From the NCBI RefSeq assembly GCF_004212215.1, contig NZ_QVFV01000002.1, forward strand, positions 433,387-497,386: a stretch of 64,000 bases of DNA, written 5' to 3'. Under the pieces are notes generated by a model. It made no database searches. It had not been told where the DNA came from and saw nothing but the letters and a program-made list of their open reading frames with translations. The position numbers and the translations under genes were made by a program. Shown here piece by piece: positions 1 to 9,200 of this stretch; position 1 is the first letter of the stretch; every line of letters begins with the position of its first letter. The DNA comes from Leptolyngbya iicbica LK (lineage in GTDB: Bacteria; Cyanobacteriota; Cyanobacteriia; Phormidesmidales; Phormidesmidaceae).

Positions 1-49
1 TGACGGACTTTGAACAACAAGTAATTTGCAAGTGATTGGGATCAACCCA

Positions 50-1951
50 CTATTGCGCCTGGGGATCAGCAGACCAAAAAACAACCAGGACACTGGCCTC
101 TTCGTTACTTAAGGGAATCACGGAGGCAAAGAGTTGCGGTGCACCGCTGCGTGACATTTGAATGAGCGGCGCACCACAGTAGTCTCCGGCATCAGCCGCT
201 TCCGTTTCATATAACCGTGACAGCGTGGCCGGGGCTTGGCTGGCATCTTCAGACAAGATGAGCGCATCGGCGGCGGTTTCAACCGGCTGAAATGACTCAG
301 CCGTGATATCTGCAAGAAAGCAACTTTGCTCAATATCTGCAGGCCATCCGCTGGCTAGCGAGGCGGCGGCTAGCGCCAATTGCTGATTCAATGTCCCGAC
401 CGGCGAAGCTTCTACCTGCTGTCGGCCATTTTCCAAGAGATCGGTTTGTAGTGCCGGGTCAAAGGCGATCGCGGCATTGGTGTCTGGTTCACTAGGCGGT
501 CTTGCCACAGGGGTTCGTTGGTCACGGGTATCGGCTGACGGTAGCTCAAAGGTCTCTGACTCCAGTGGTTGGCAGTCGTCAGCGTTATAGGCAACGGGCA
601 CCTCGACCACCAAGATCTGTGGCGTGTCTGAAGGGGTAAACGCGACAGTTTTGACTAGATCGCGGGCGCGATCGTCAAAGTATTGATAGCCAGTCGAGCG
701 GAGTGTTACGGGCTCAGCGCTCAAGGTGCCGTCAGGTAGCACTAAGACGCCCACCTCGACTTGATCTTTTGGGTCTACGGGCAAACAAATGTCGAGCGGA
801 TATGACACATCGGGGATAAATCCTTCCCATTTCGGGAGATCCAGATCGTCCCCCTCAGGCAAGTCGATCGCGCCTGACTCACGCAGGGTTTGCAGCCAGG
901 CTGCTTTCGTCTCGTCAGCTCCTCGGGACGTGGTGAGGGCTGGCCCGACATAGCTTTCCAGCACGGTGAAATAGTCGTCGGGTAGGCGGTCAACCGCTGG
1001 CGGCCAGTCACAGTCGGTCTCATCGTAATTGACGTCAACTTCGACTCGATAGGCTCGCGGTTCGTCGACATCAGGAAAGTCATATTGCCGCACTCGGTCT
1101 TCGGCGGCATTATCAAAGGCGCGATATTTCGTCCGCTGTACAAAGGGCTGATACATCTCAGGGGTACCCTCAGCATCGATGAAGACCAGGATGCGGGCGG
1201 CGTCTGGAGGACTGGGCAAACAAATATTGGCGGCGTAAGGCAGAGGCTCGAAGATTTTGAGCGGTCGAATCGTCAGGTCGGCCAGGTTGGGGGCGCGATC
1301 GCTCAATACTTGCAGCCAATTTGCTTGTGCCTCATTGGCATCGGTCTCAGATAGCTGCACCCCAGTATAGGTTTTGAAAATCTCGATGTAGTTGTCAAAG
1401 GGGGGCGGCTCGGCAGCCGTGACCTCGTCAGTGCGATCGGGGGGCCGACGACCGATGTCACTCGTGGCCCGCCCCTCAGCGGATGGCGATTGAGGATTCG
1501 GATCAGTCGTCTGATCGGCATTGTCTAGCTCAGGAATAGGGGCGACTAAGCCAGCATTATCAGCACTGTTTGGATTGGGAGACGGGCGATCGCTCGGGCG
1601 GCGATTCACCCTGGGAGGATTTCGCGGGGCCGGAGCAGCGGAGCGTGCCGTTGACCTAGCAGGGGGTGGAGAAGCAGTGCTGGGTCGAGCGGTTTTAACT
1701 GTTCCAGGGTTGGCGCTAGTCGCAGTGGGGCTTGCCGAAGGGGGATCAATTTTAATCACGGCCACCCCATCTTCCTCAGGATCGGGAGGCGGCAACAACT
1801 CCTCTTCCGCTGGCCCGGTAGGAATAAACAAGATCAGACCATGCAAGCCTAGAGAGACCAGCAACATTGGGGCAATGAGCCAACGCCAGAGGGGGTTCTG
1901 AGGCAGGGGCGGAGTCAGCTTTGGGGGAGTCGGGGTGCGGTCTTGCGCCAT
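50..1951 (-). CDS. TonB-like proline-rich envelope protein with duplicated C-terminal module
   Basis: 633 residues, ATG start at 1951. A single membrane segment lies at about residues 22-45 (LWRWLIAPMLLVSLGLHGLI), the layout of TonB-type energy transducers: short cytoplasmic tail, one helix, then a Pro/Ser/Thr-rich periplasmic spacer (about 55-180). The rest contains two tandem copies of a module of about 130 residues, each beginning with a Y-x-x-hydrophobic...Y(T/V)G segment, then ANWLQ/AAWLQ, an ICLP motif, and a paired Cys near its end (DETDCDW and NADDCQP). Each module resembles the TonB C-terminal fold in its 'ecological' pattern of a short peptide plus a D/N-A-A/R...V sequence. A third, weaker copy may follow. 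The function is not known; coupling to a periplasmic or outer-membrane partner is inference. No ExbB/ExbD is adjacent. Confidence 0.7.
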   Translation of the reverse strand: MAQDRTPTPPKLTPPLPQNPLWRWLIAPMLLVSLGLHGLILFIPTGPAEEELLPPPDPEEDGVAVIKIDPPSASPTATSANPGTVKTARPSTASPPPARSTARSAAPAPRNPPRVNRRPSDRPSPNPNSADNAGLVAPIPELDNADQTTDPNPQSPSAEGRATSDIGRRPPDRTDEVTAAEPPPFDNYIEIFKTYTGVQLSETDANEAQANWLQVLSDRAPNLADLTIRPLKIFEPLPYAANICLPSPPDAARILVFIDAEGTPEMYQPFVQRTKYRAFDNAAEDRVRQYDFPDVDEPRAYRVEVDVNYDETDCDWPPAVDRLPDDYFTVLESYVGPALTTSRGADETKAAWLQTLRESGAIDLPEGDDLDLPKWEGFIPDVSYPLDICLPVDPKDQVEVGVLVLPDGTLSAEPVTLRSTGYQYFDDRARDLVKTVAFTPSDTPQILVVEVPVAYNADDCQPLESETFELPSADTRDQRTPVARPPSEPDTNAAIAFDPALQTDLLENGRQQVEASPVGTLNQQLALAAASLASGWPADIEQSCFLADITAESFQPVETAADALILSEDASQAPATLSRLYETEAADAGDYCGAPLIQMSRSGAPQLFASVIPLSNEEASVLVVFWSADPQAQ

Positions 1952-2511
1952 GATCTAAATCTAAATGGAAAAACGAAACTAATAACAGGGAACCGGGACA
2001 ACTCGCATCGTCGAGCACGAAGAATGAAACTATTGGGTGCGGCTTACTCGGTTAGTTGGCGATGCGCGAAAACCCACCACGCCCCTAAAGCGAGCTACCC
2101 CATGAATGAGAGTAGCGAAATAAGATCCGCGTTGCGATCGCTCCATAGAGGGTACAGCCCCAGCGGTGCTCTTGCCCCACCCTTAGCCGATAATGGTTGC
2201 CTGATTAGACGCCCTCGCTGCCCGATTTTCTCCTCGTTGTGGGCGAATAGTCCGTTCTATTTCGGTTTTGGGGTTCTAACCAGAGCGGCCTCGATGCCAA
2301 CTGTCTCGCAGCCAACCGATGACTGAGCCAAGAGCAAAGGGATTGCCGCGAGGCGACAACATCCTCCCGTTCGAGCTGTGGCAGTGCCTGACCGAAGTTA
2401 ACAAAATTGCAAAGACCGATTTGGCTGTGTCGAGAAACACAGTATGGTTTGAAATGCAGAACACTGGTTTTAGCACCAAGTCTCAACCCTTCGCAGTCTT
2501 TCATCACCGTT
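1952..2511. other. Intergenic region between TonB-like gene and acs
   Basis: About 560 bases between the divergent starts of the TonB-like gene (leftward) and acs (rightward). It holds a HIP1 octamer and must carry both promoters, but I could not pick convincing -35/-10 pairs. Reading frames here overlap each other on both strands and lack recognisable protein features. Confidence 0.5.
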
Positions 2512-4482
2512 ATGTCTCAACCGACGATCGAATCGATTCTCAACGAAAAGCGCCTATTTGAGCCCCCTGCCGACTTTGCTGCCGATGCTCGCATTAAAAG
2601 CATGGCTGAGTATCAAGCGCTCTATGACAAAGCGGCGGCCGATCCGGCTGGTTTTTGGGCCGAACTTGCAGAACAAGAACTCCACTGGTTCAAAAAATGG
2701 GACACCGTCTTAGATTGGCAACCCCCTTTTGCCAAGTGGTTTAGCGGCGGCAAGCTCAATATTTCTTACAACTGTTTAGATCGACACCTGACGACCTGGC
2801 GACGCAACAAAGCCGCGTTGATTTGGGAAGGGGAACCGGGCGACTCGCGCACGCTGACCTATGCCGAACTGCATCGGGAAGTGTGTCAGATGGCGAATGT
2901 GCTGAAAGATTTGGGGGTGAAGAAGGGCGATCGCGTTGGGCTCTACATGCCGATGATTCCCGAAGCGGCGATCGCGATGCTGGCCTGTGCCCGCATTGGG
3001 GCTCCCCACACTGTCGTGTTTGGCGGCTTTAGCGCCGATGCGTTGCGCGATCGCCTCAACGATGCCGAAGCCAAGCTCGTGATCACAGCTGACGGCGGCT
3101 TCCGCAAAGACAAGGTGATTCCCCTTAAGGCCGCGGTCGATCAGGCGTTAGAAAACAACGCCGTCCCCAGCGTAGAAAATGTGCTCGTAGTTGAGCGGAC
3201 CAAATCAGGCGTCCCCATGGTGGCAGGCCGCGACCACTGGTGGCATGACCTACAACCCACCGCGTCGGGTAACTGCCCCGCCGAAGAGATGGACGCTGAA
3301 GACATGCTGTTCATCCTCTACACCAGCGGTACTACAGGCAAGCCGAAGGGCGTCGTCCACACCACGGGTGGTTACAACCTCTACACCCACATGACCTTTC
3401 AGTGGACTTTTGACCACAAAGACACGGACGTGTACTGGTGTACCGCTGACGTGGGCTGGATTACAGGCCACAGCTACATTGTCTATGGGCCGCTATCCAA
3501 CGGCGCGACTAGCCTGATGTATGAAGGGGTGCCCCGTCCCTCTAACCCTGGCTGCTTTTGGGATGTGGTGGAAAAATACGGCGTCAACATCTTCTACACA
3601 GCCCCGACGGCCATCCGCGCCTTCATGAAAATGGGCGAGGCCGAACCGAAAGCCCGCGACCTGTCCTCCCTCCGCATTCTCGGCACCGTGGGCGAACCGA
3701 TTAACCCCGAAGCCTGGGTGTGGTATCAGCAGGTGATCGGCGGCGGCAACTGCCCGATTGTCGATACCTGGTGGCAAACAGAAACCGGCGGGTTTATGCT
3801 GACGCCACTGCCCGGAGCGACCCCAACCAAGCCCGGTTCTGCCACGAAGCCTTTCCCCGGCATCATCGCCGATGTGGTGGATCTGGATGGCAACCCGGTG
3901 GGCGACAACGAAGGAGGCTATCTCGTCATCAAGCATCCCTGGCCCAGCATGATGCGCACGGTCTACGGCAACGAAGAACGCTTCCGCCGCACCTATTGGG
4001 AGCACATTCCCCCCAAGGATGGCCAGTATCTGTACTTTGCGGGAGATGGAGCCCGTCGGGACGAGGACGGCTACTTTTGGGTGATGGGCCGCGTGGATGA
4101 TGTGCTCAGCGTCTCTGGTCACCGCCTCGGCACGATGGAAATTGAGTCGGCGCTGGTGTCGCATCCCGCTGTGGCAGAAGCGGCGGTGGTCGGTCGTAAA
4201 AATGAAATTACTGGGGAAGAGGTGTTTGCCTTCGTCACCCTTGAAAGTCATCATCAACCGAGCGACGAGTTAAAAGACGAGTTGAAGCAGCACGTCATCA
4301 AGGAAATTGGGATCATCGCTCGGCCCGCTGACATTCGCTTTGCGGACTCGCTGCCCAAGACGCGATCAGGCAAAATCATCCGTCGCTTCCTCCGCAACCT
4401 CGCTAGCGGCGAAGATATTGTGGGCGATGCCACCACCATGGAAGACCAGAGCGTCCTCGACAAACTCCGCCAAGGCGCTTAA
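2512..4482 (+). CDS. acs: Acetyl-coenzyme A synthetase
   Basis: Makes acetyl-CoA from acetate, ATP and CoA through an acetyl-adenylate, in the cytoplasm. 656 residues from the ATG at 2512 (MSQPTIES...), the usual family length; the frame is open further upstream to 2407 but that extension has no family resemblance. Seen in order: ACAS N-terminal region with HWFKKWD, the phosphate-binding loop [19 protein letters not shown], the adenylation motif [10 protein letters not shown], the [13 protein letters not shown] and [16 protein letters not shown] hinge/CoA region, and the C-terminal PKTRSGKII motif, whose second lysine (about K621) is the catalytic lysine that is reversibly acetylated in this family. 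It stands alone, followed by a likely terminator. Acetate scavenging is the expected role in a phototroph. Confidence 0.97.
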   Translation: MSQPTIESILNEKRLFEPPADFAADARIKSMAEYQALYDKAAADPAGFWAELAEQELHWFKKWDTVLDWQPPFAKWFSGGKLNISYNCLDRHLTTWRRNKAALIWEGEPGDSRTLTYAELHREVCQMANVLKDLGVKKGDRVGLYMPMIPEAAIAMLACARIGAPHTVVFGGFSADALRDRLNDAEAKLVITADGGFRKDKVIPLKAAVDQALENNAVPSVENVLVVERTKSGVPMVAGRDHWWHDLQPTASGNCPAEEMDAEDMLFILYTSGTTGKPKGVVHTTGGYNLYTHMTFQWTFDHKDTDVYWCTADVGWITGHSYIVYGPLSNGATSLMYEGVPRPSNPGCFWDVVEKYGVNIFYTAPTAIRAFMKMGEAEPKARDLSSLRILGTVGEPINPEAWVWYQQVIGGGNCPIVDTWWQTETGGFMLTPLPGATPTKPGSATKPFPGIIADVVDLDGNPVGDNEGGYLVIKHPWPSMMRTVYGNEERFRRTYWEHIPPKDGQYLYFAGDGARRDEDGYFWVMGRVDDVLSVSGHRLGTMEIESALVSHPAVAEAAVVGRKNEITGEEVFAFVTLESHHQPSDELKDELKQHVIKEIGIIARPADIRFADSLPKTRSGKIIRRFLRNLASGEDIVGDATTMEDQSVLDKLRQGA

Positions 4483-4588
4483 CAGTTAAGAATTGCGCTT
4501 GCCGCGGCTCGCCGAAGTCCTAAAGAAAGGTGCGTATATAGCGTTGGTTGCTGCAACGCGATTGTGTTGCCTATTTCCCACATTTTCT

Positions 4589-4626
4589 GGGCGACTTGTT
4601 CAAACGAACGGGTCGCCTTGCTTTTA
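4589..4626 (+). terminator. Likely rho-independent terminator of acs
   Basis: Stem GGCGACTTGTTC, loop AAAC, stem GAACGGGTCGCC (12 pairs, two of them G-T), followed by TTGCTTTTAT. It sits about 107 bases after the acs stop codon. Confidence 0.65.
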
Positions 4627-4668
4627 TAGCGCCGCGTAGATAGCTCCGTACATCTCCATGCTGCGGAA

Positions 4669-4833
4669 CAAGGGGCTTAGTATCTGTTTAGCGTCAGACT
4701 GTTACTGATCCCCTTAAATCCCCCTTGCCAAGGGGACTTCGAGCCGGAATATTCTGAGCCCCCTTGGCAAGGGGGCAGCGACAGCGGGGGATCTCAAGCC
4801 CCGCTAAACAGATACGGGGCTTAAGCCCCTTGC
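4669..4833. repeat. Nested inverted-repeat element (MITE/REP-like)
   Basis: Outer arms: AAGGGGCTTAGTATCTGTTT... at 4670-4692 pairs with GCTAAACAGATAC at 4803-4815 followed by GGGGCTTAAGCCCCTT at 4816-4831, with a short insertion in the right arm. Inner arms: the segment around 4708-4735 (GATCCCC...CCCTTGCCAAGGGG) pairs with 4759-4793 (CCCCCTTGGCAAGGGGG...GGGGGATC). It codes for nothing and could fold into one long hairpin, as palindromic non-autonomous elements of cyanobacteria do. Confidence 0.7.
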
Positions 4834-4957
4834 CTGTTGGTACCTGACTGTGGACTGCTATAGCATGTCGTGGCCAAAGAATTGACAGCAGAATTTATGG
4901 CAATCCGCAGGTAGGTGCCGAGAGTCCAGACGCCTAAAGCATGAGAACTGAATCTAA

Positions 4958-4999
4958 GTGTGGACAGCCGTCTCGGCTGTCCCAGGTCAGGCAAGATGC
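4958..4999 (-). repeat. Dispersed stem-loop repeat, copy 1
   Basis: A 42-base unit containing the hairpin GGACAGCCG..CGGCTGTCC. Its reverse complement matches 12326-12367 nearly base for base, with differences limited to a few positions between the GCATCTTGCCTG end and the hairpin. No reading frame is conserved. Confidence 0.75.
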
Positions 5000-5235
5000 T
5001 ACAAAACTAAAATTTTCGGCAGCTAGCAGTTAGAGCTAGGCCAGCAGTTGGACCAACCGACCTTCCAGTAAATCGTGCTGTGCCATGGCTGAACCGTGTG
5101 TCAACGCAAACCGGAAGCGAGCGGTTGGGGTATCTGCGTGGTCCCTAGAAAACTCGACAATGCCCAAGGTTGCGGCATATCAAGCCTCAGCAATCCAGGT
5201 TAGCTGAGGGGAGGTATTCACTCCCAAAGGACATT

Positions 5236-5907
5236 TTAGGCGCGATCGCTCAACCGCTGTAAAGAGATGCGTGCAGCTTCAGCGACTTGAGGATGAGCAT
5301 CTTTTTCTAAAAAACGCAGGGCGGATTCGGTTTTGGGCGAAGGCAGATGTCCCAGTGCTTCTGCCAAGCGCTGACGCACCAGCCAATCTTCAGCCTGGGC
5401 AAATTCCAAAATCTGTTCCACGGCGTCGGTATCACCCACTTCGCCAATGGCCGCGATCGCCGCCTGCTGAATCACGACCTCTTCACTTCGCAACGCTTCG
5501 ACCAAAACATCGTGAGCGCGGGGATCTTTGAGGTTGCCCAGCGACACCGCCGCGCTGAATCGTACTAGCCAGTCTGTATCTTCGTAAAAGGCGCGCACCA
5601 GAGTTTCGAACGCGCGAGGATCTTCCAGGTAGCCCAAGGCCCCAGCCGCATCGGCACGAATGCCATAGTCGGGATCCGTCTCCACCAACTTGACCAAAAT
5701 ATCGAACGTTTCGGCGTCGGGCTTGAGCCCCATGGCAAATACGGCCATGGAGCGCACTTGCAAGTTGCTGTCGTAAATCACTTTGCGCACGAGGGGGGCA
5801 GCCGTCGTTGCGTCCACGTCGCGCAACATGGCTAGTGCCAACATGCGGTCTTTAGAACTTTCGCTCTCTAGTTGGTGAGCAATTTGTTGCAGATCCAGAG
5901 AAGTCAT
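5236..5907 (-). CDS. HEAT-repeat (PBS lyase-like) protein
   Basis: 223 residues from the ATG at 5907 (MTSLDLQQIAHQ...); a TTG two codons upstream is an alternative start. It is built of about six tandem HEAT-like repeats of some 31 residues, each with a pattern like DPRAFETLVRAFYEDTDWLV or VRxxAAxALGxLxDPRA. These form an alpha-solenoid for protein-protein contact. The repeats are of the PBS-lyase HEAT type found in bilin lyases CpcE/F, but no phycobiliprotein genes are near and no lyase-specific feature is visible, so lyase activity should not be assumed. It is convergent with acs. Partner unknown. Confidence 0.8.
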   Translation of the reverse strand: MTSLDLQQIAHQLESESSKDRMLALAMLRDVDATTAAPLVRKVIYDSNLQVRSMAVFAMGLKPDAETFDILVKLVETDPDYGIRADAAGALGYLEDPRAFETLVRAFYEDTDWLVRFSAAVSLGNLKDPRAHDVLVEALRSEEVVIQQAAIAAIGEVGDTDAVEQILEFAQAEDWLVRQRLAEALGHLPSPKTESALRFLEKDAHPQVAEAARISLQRLSDRA

Positions 5908-6283
5908 AGCCAACCCACGTCACAAAAGTTTACAGTCTTATTCATATTAACGTGTTTATTTGGTGGCGTTGTGCCTTGCCCGGTGATTTGGGGCCTCTTC
6001 AACATTTAGACCAGATGCCTTCGGTTTCAGAAGGGTTGGCTACAATTTGCAAACGAATATCAAGAAGTGGCGTTACTTCTTGACAGCCTTGGTGCATCTT
6101 GGAAGAGAGGGTTCCTGGGTATTTGTGGCGGTTTCAGGCCTCATGCAATATTTATTCCGTTATCCAGACTATCGAATTGGGCGCTTGAAGCAACGGCGTG
6201 TCTATTTGTTTGCGGGGCCGTTTTTACGAGGCGCTGCTTTCGGTGCTGAAGCGACTCTGCCCCTGATGGCACGGGGTTGAGCC
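5908..6283. other. Intergenic region upstream of the c-di-GMP sensor
   Basis: About 375 bases between divergent genes. The only clear structure is the perfect 8-bp palindrome at 6061-6082. Short frames here have no recognisable features. Confidence 0.5.
6061..6082. promoter_or_regulatory. Palindrome upstream of the sensor gene, possible operator
   Basis: CAAGAAGT-6-ACTTCTTG is a perfect 8-bp inverted repeat, about 200 bases before the sensor start. The spacing suits a dimeric DNA-binding protein; the binding protein is unknown. Confidence 0.35.
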
Positions 6284-9200
6284 ATGAAACATTGGGCGAT
6301 CGCACTCGGCAGCAGTGCCATGCTTTTGGGGACTTGGGCCGGGGCGATGGCTCAGGAAGATCAGGGGGCTGAAGGCGATACCGTCCGGGTTGGCATTTAT
6401 CAAAATCCCCCCAAGGTGTTTGTCGATCCGGCGGGAACCCCAACCGGCTTTTGGGTGGACGTGTTGGCCGCGATCGCCCAGGCAGAAGACTGGACGGTGG
6501 AATATGTGGCCTGTGAGTGGCAAGCCTGTTTAGACGGCGTCGAGGCGGCAAATCTCGATTTGATGCTAGATGTGGCTTATTCAGAAGCACGTGATCGGCG
6601 GTTTGATTTTAATCAAGAATCGGTATTGTCTAGCTGGTCAGTGGTTTATCGGCATCCTGACAGACCGATCGACTCAATATTAGATTTAGATCAGCGCCGG
6701 GTCGGCGTCGTCCAAGGCAGCATTCAACGACCGACTCTGGCAGAGCGGGCTAAGAGCTTTGGTGCAGCCCCAATATTTGTGGAATTTGATGACTTTGCCA
6801 CGATGCTGCAACAGTTAGCAGCAGGCAATATTGATGCCGCCGTGATCGATCCGTTTGTCGGGCCTCAGGCGGAGGCGGAATATGCCATTGAGCGAACCAA
6901 TCTGCTGGTATATCCTTCTCAGCTGTATTTTGTGACGGCAGAAGGCCAAAATGCGGCATTGTTAGCGGCGATCGATGAGAATTTACAACAACTTTTAGGC
7001 GATAGTGATTCGGCTTATTACCAAGCAGAGCGGCGGTGGCTCCCCCTCGTTCAACCCTCTTCTATGCAAATCTTTCGGCAGGCGCTGCTAGATGCCTTAA
7101 TTTATCTGCCGATCATTGGCGTCATGGGCTTTGCTGTCTGGAATTATTTGTTGCGGAAAGAAGTTAAGCGGCGACTGCAAACCGAAAATCGCTTACAAAC
7201 GCTGACCAATAATACTCCCGGCGTCATCTTTCAGTATTTGCTGCGCAGCAATGGCACTGAGTCATTGCTGTATGTCAGTTCTCGCTGTGCTGATGTGTGG
7301 GGCATCACTGCAGAGGCGGCGATCGCCGATGTCAATCAATGGTGGCAGCAGGTGCATCCTGACGATGTGCAGCCGCTGCGCAATGCCTTGTTGCGATCGG
7401 CCCGCAGCCTCACCGTGTGGTCAGCAGAATGGCGCATTTGCCCTCCGGCGCAGCCGGAAAAATGGCTCCAAGTGTCGGCTCAGCCCCAGGCTTGTGACAG
7501 CGGCGCTGTGATCTGGGACGGTCTGATCTTTGACATTACCGAACGCAAAACGGCAGAAATCGCCCTGCGGCGCAGCGAAACACGCTTTCAACGGCTGGCG
7601 AGCAACCTACCCGGCATTCTTTACGGCTATTGCCTTTGCCCCGATGGGACAGATTCGTTCACTTACATCAGTTCCGGCTTTGCCGATATTTATGGGTTTG
7701 CCCCTGAGCGCGCTTTGGCTGACAGCAAAAGCGTCTGGGACTGTGTGCATCCCGATGATGTCGAAGGACTCCGGTTGTCGATTCTGCACTCTCACCAGAC
7801 TTTGCAGGTGTGGCAAGCGCAATATCGAGTTGTGTTGGAAAGCGACCAAATGAAGTGGTTGCAGGGTATTGCTCGGCCAGAGCAGCAGCCCAATGGTGAT
7901 GTCACTTGGGATGGCCTGATTATCGACATCACAGAGCGAATGCAGATCGAAGCAGCCCTGCGCCAGAGTGAACAGCGCTTTCGCAATACGGCCGCTAATT
8001 TGCCTGGGGCCATCTTCCAGTATGTGCTGCATGTCGATGGCACTGATGACGTGACCTATATGAGTGCGGGCTGCTATGACATTTGGGAAATCACGGCCGA
8101 AACGGCAGAGCAGCAGGCGCGCCGCTTGTGGGAGATGATTCACCCTGACGACTATGTGGGCTTTACTGAGTCGGTGCGGCAGTCGGCCCAGACGTTAGAG
8201 CCCTGGTCTTGGCAGTGGCGCATCATCACACCGTCGGGCACAACTAAGTGGCTGGCGGCCGGAGGCCGACCAGAGTTGCAGCCAAACGGCGATATTGTTT
8301 GGGATTCGCTGGTGATGGATATTAGCGATCGCAAACAGGCCGAAATTGCGCTGCAAACGAGTGAAAGTCGCCTCAATACATTAATCAGCAACTTGCCTGG
8401 GTTTGTTTACCGAGTGGCCAACCAACCTGACTATCCTGTGCACTTTATTAGTCAGGGCGTTACCGACATTACTGGCTACACCGTGATTGATTACTTAGAA
8501 GGTCACGTCAACATGGGTGAGCAGGTGCATCGCTACGATCGCGCCCGAGTCTGGAACCAGGTACAGCGGGCTTTGCAGCAGCGAGAACCCTATGAATGTG
8601 AGTACCGTATGATTACCCGGTCAGGTGCGACCAAATGGCTGTGGGAGCGGGGCCAGGGCATTTGGGACGAACAGGGCCAACTGCATCACCTAGAAGGTTT
8701 TGTGACTGATATTAGCGATCGCAAGCAAGCTGAATTAGCCTTGCAAGAAAGTGAAGTGCGCTATCGCCAGGTCGTTGAGGCGCAGACGGATTTTATCTTG
8801 CGATCGCTGCCCGATACCACTATCACCTTTGCCAATGACGCCCTGTGTGATGCCCTGGGTCTCAGCCCCGAGCAGGTGATCGGCAAACAGTGGATTGAGT
8901 TAGCCAATCCTGAAGATTTAGAACAAAATGCCTTTCAGCCACTGGCGCTATTAACACCTAAAAATCCCCGCTGCTTTGTCGAAAATCGAGACGTGCGCGC
9001 CGGGGGCAAAATTGGCTGGACGCAATGGCTTAACGAGGGCATCTTTGACGACATTGGGCAGCTGGTTGAAATTCAATCGGTCGGGCGCGACATTACCAAT
9101 CTCAAGCAGGCCGAAGAAGCGCTGCGACAAAGCGAAGAGCGCTTGCGCCTGGTGACTGAAAACATGGGGGATTTAGTCTGTTTGCATGATTTAGAGGGCT

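Larger units (their letters stand above)
4483..5235. other. Repeat-rich intergenic region after acs
   Basis: About 750 bases between the convergent acs and HEAT-repeat genes. It contains the acs terminator, a nested palindromic element (4669-4833) and one copy of a dispersed stem-loop repeat (4958-4999). No credible protein gene was seen. Confidence 0.6.

Noticed and set aside
1943-2326. 127-codon rightward frame in the spacer before acs
   Set aside because: Overlaps the start of the TonB-like gene on the other strand, has no domain features, and competes with another overlapping frame.
3493-4257. 254-codon open frame on the minus strand inside acs
   Set aside because: It is the shadow of a strong acs coding frame; the translation is His/Arg-rich and matches no family.
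7607-8143. 178-codon minus-strand frame inside the sensor gene
   Set aside because: Antisense to PAS domains that are clearly coding; low-quality translation.
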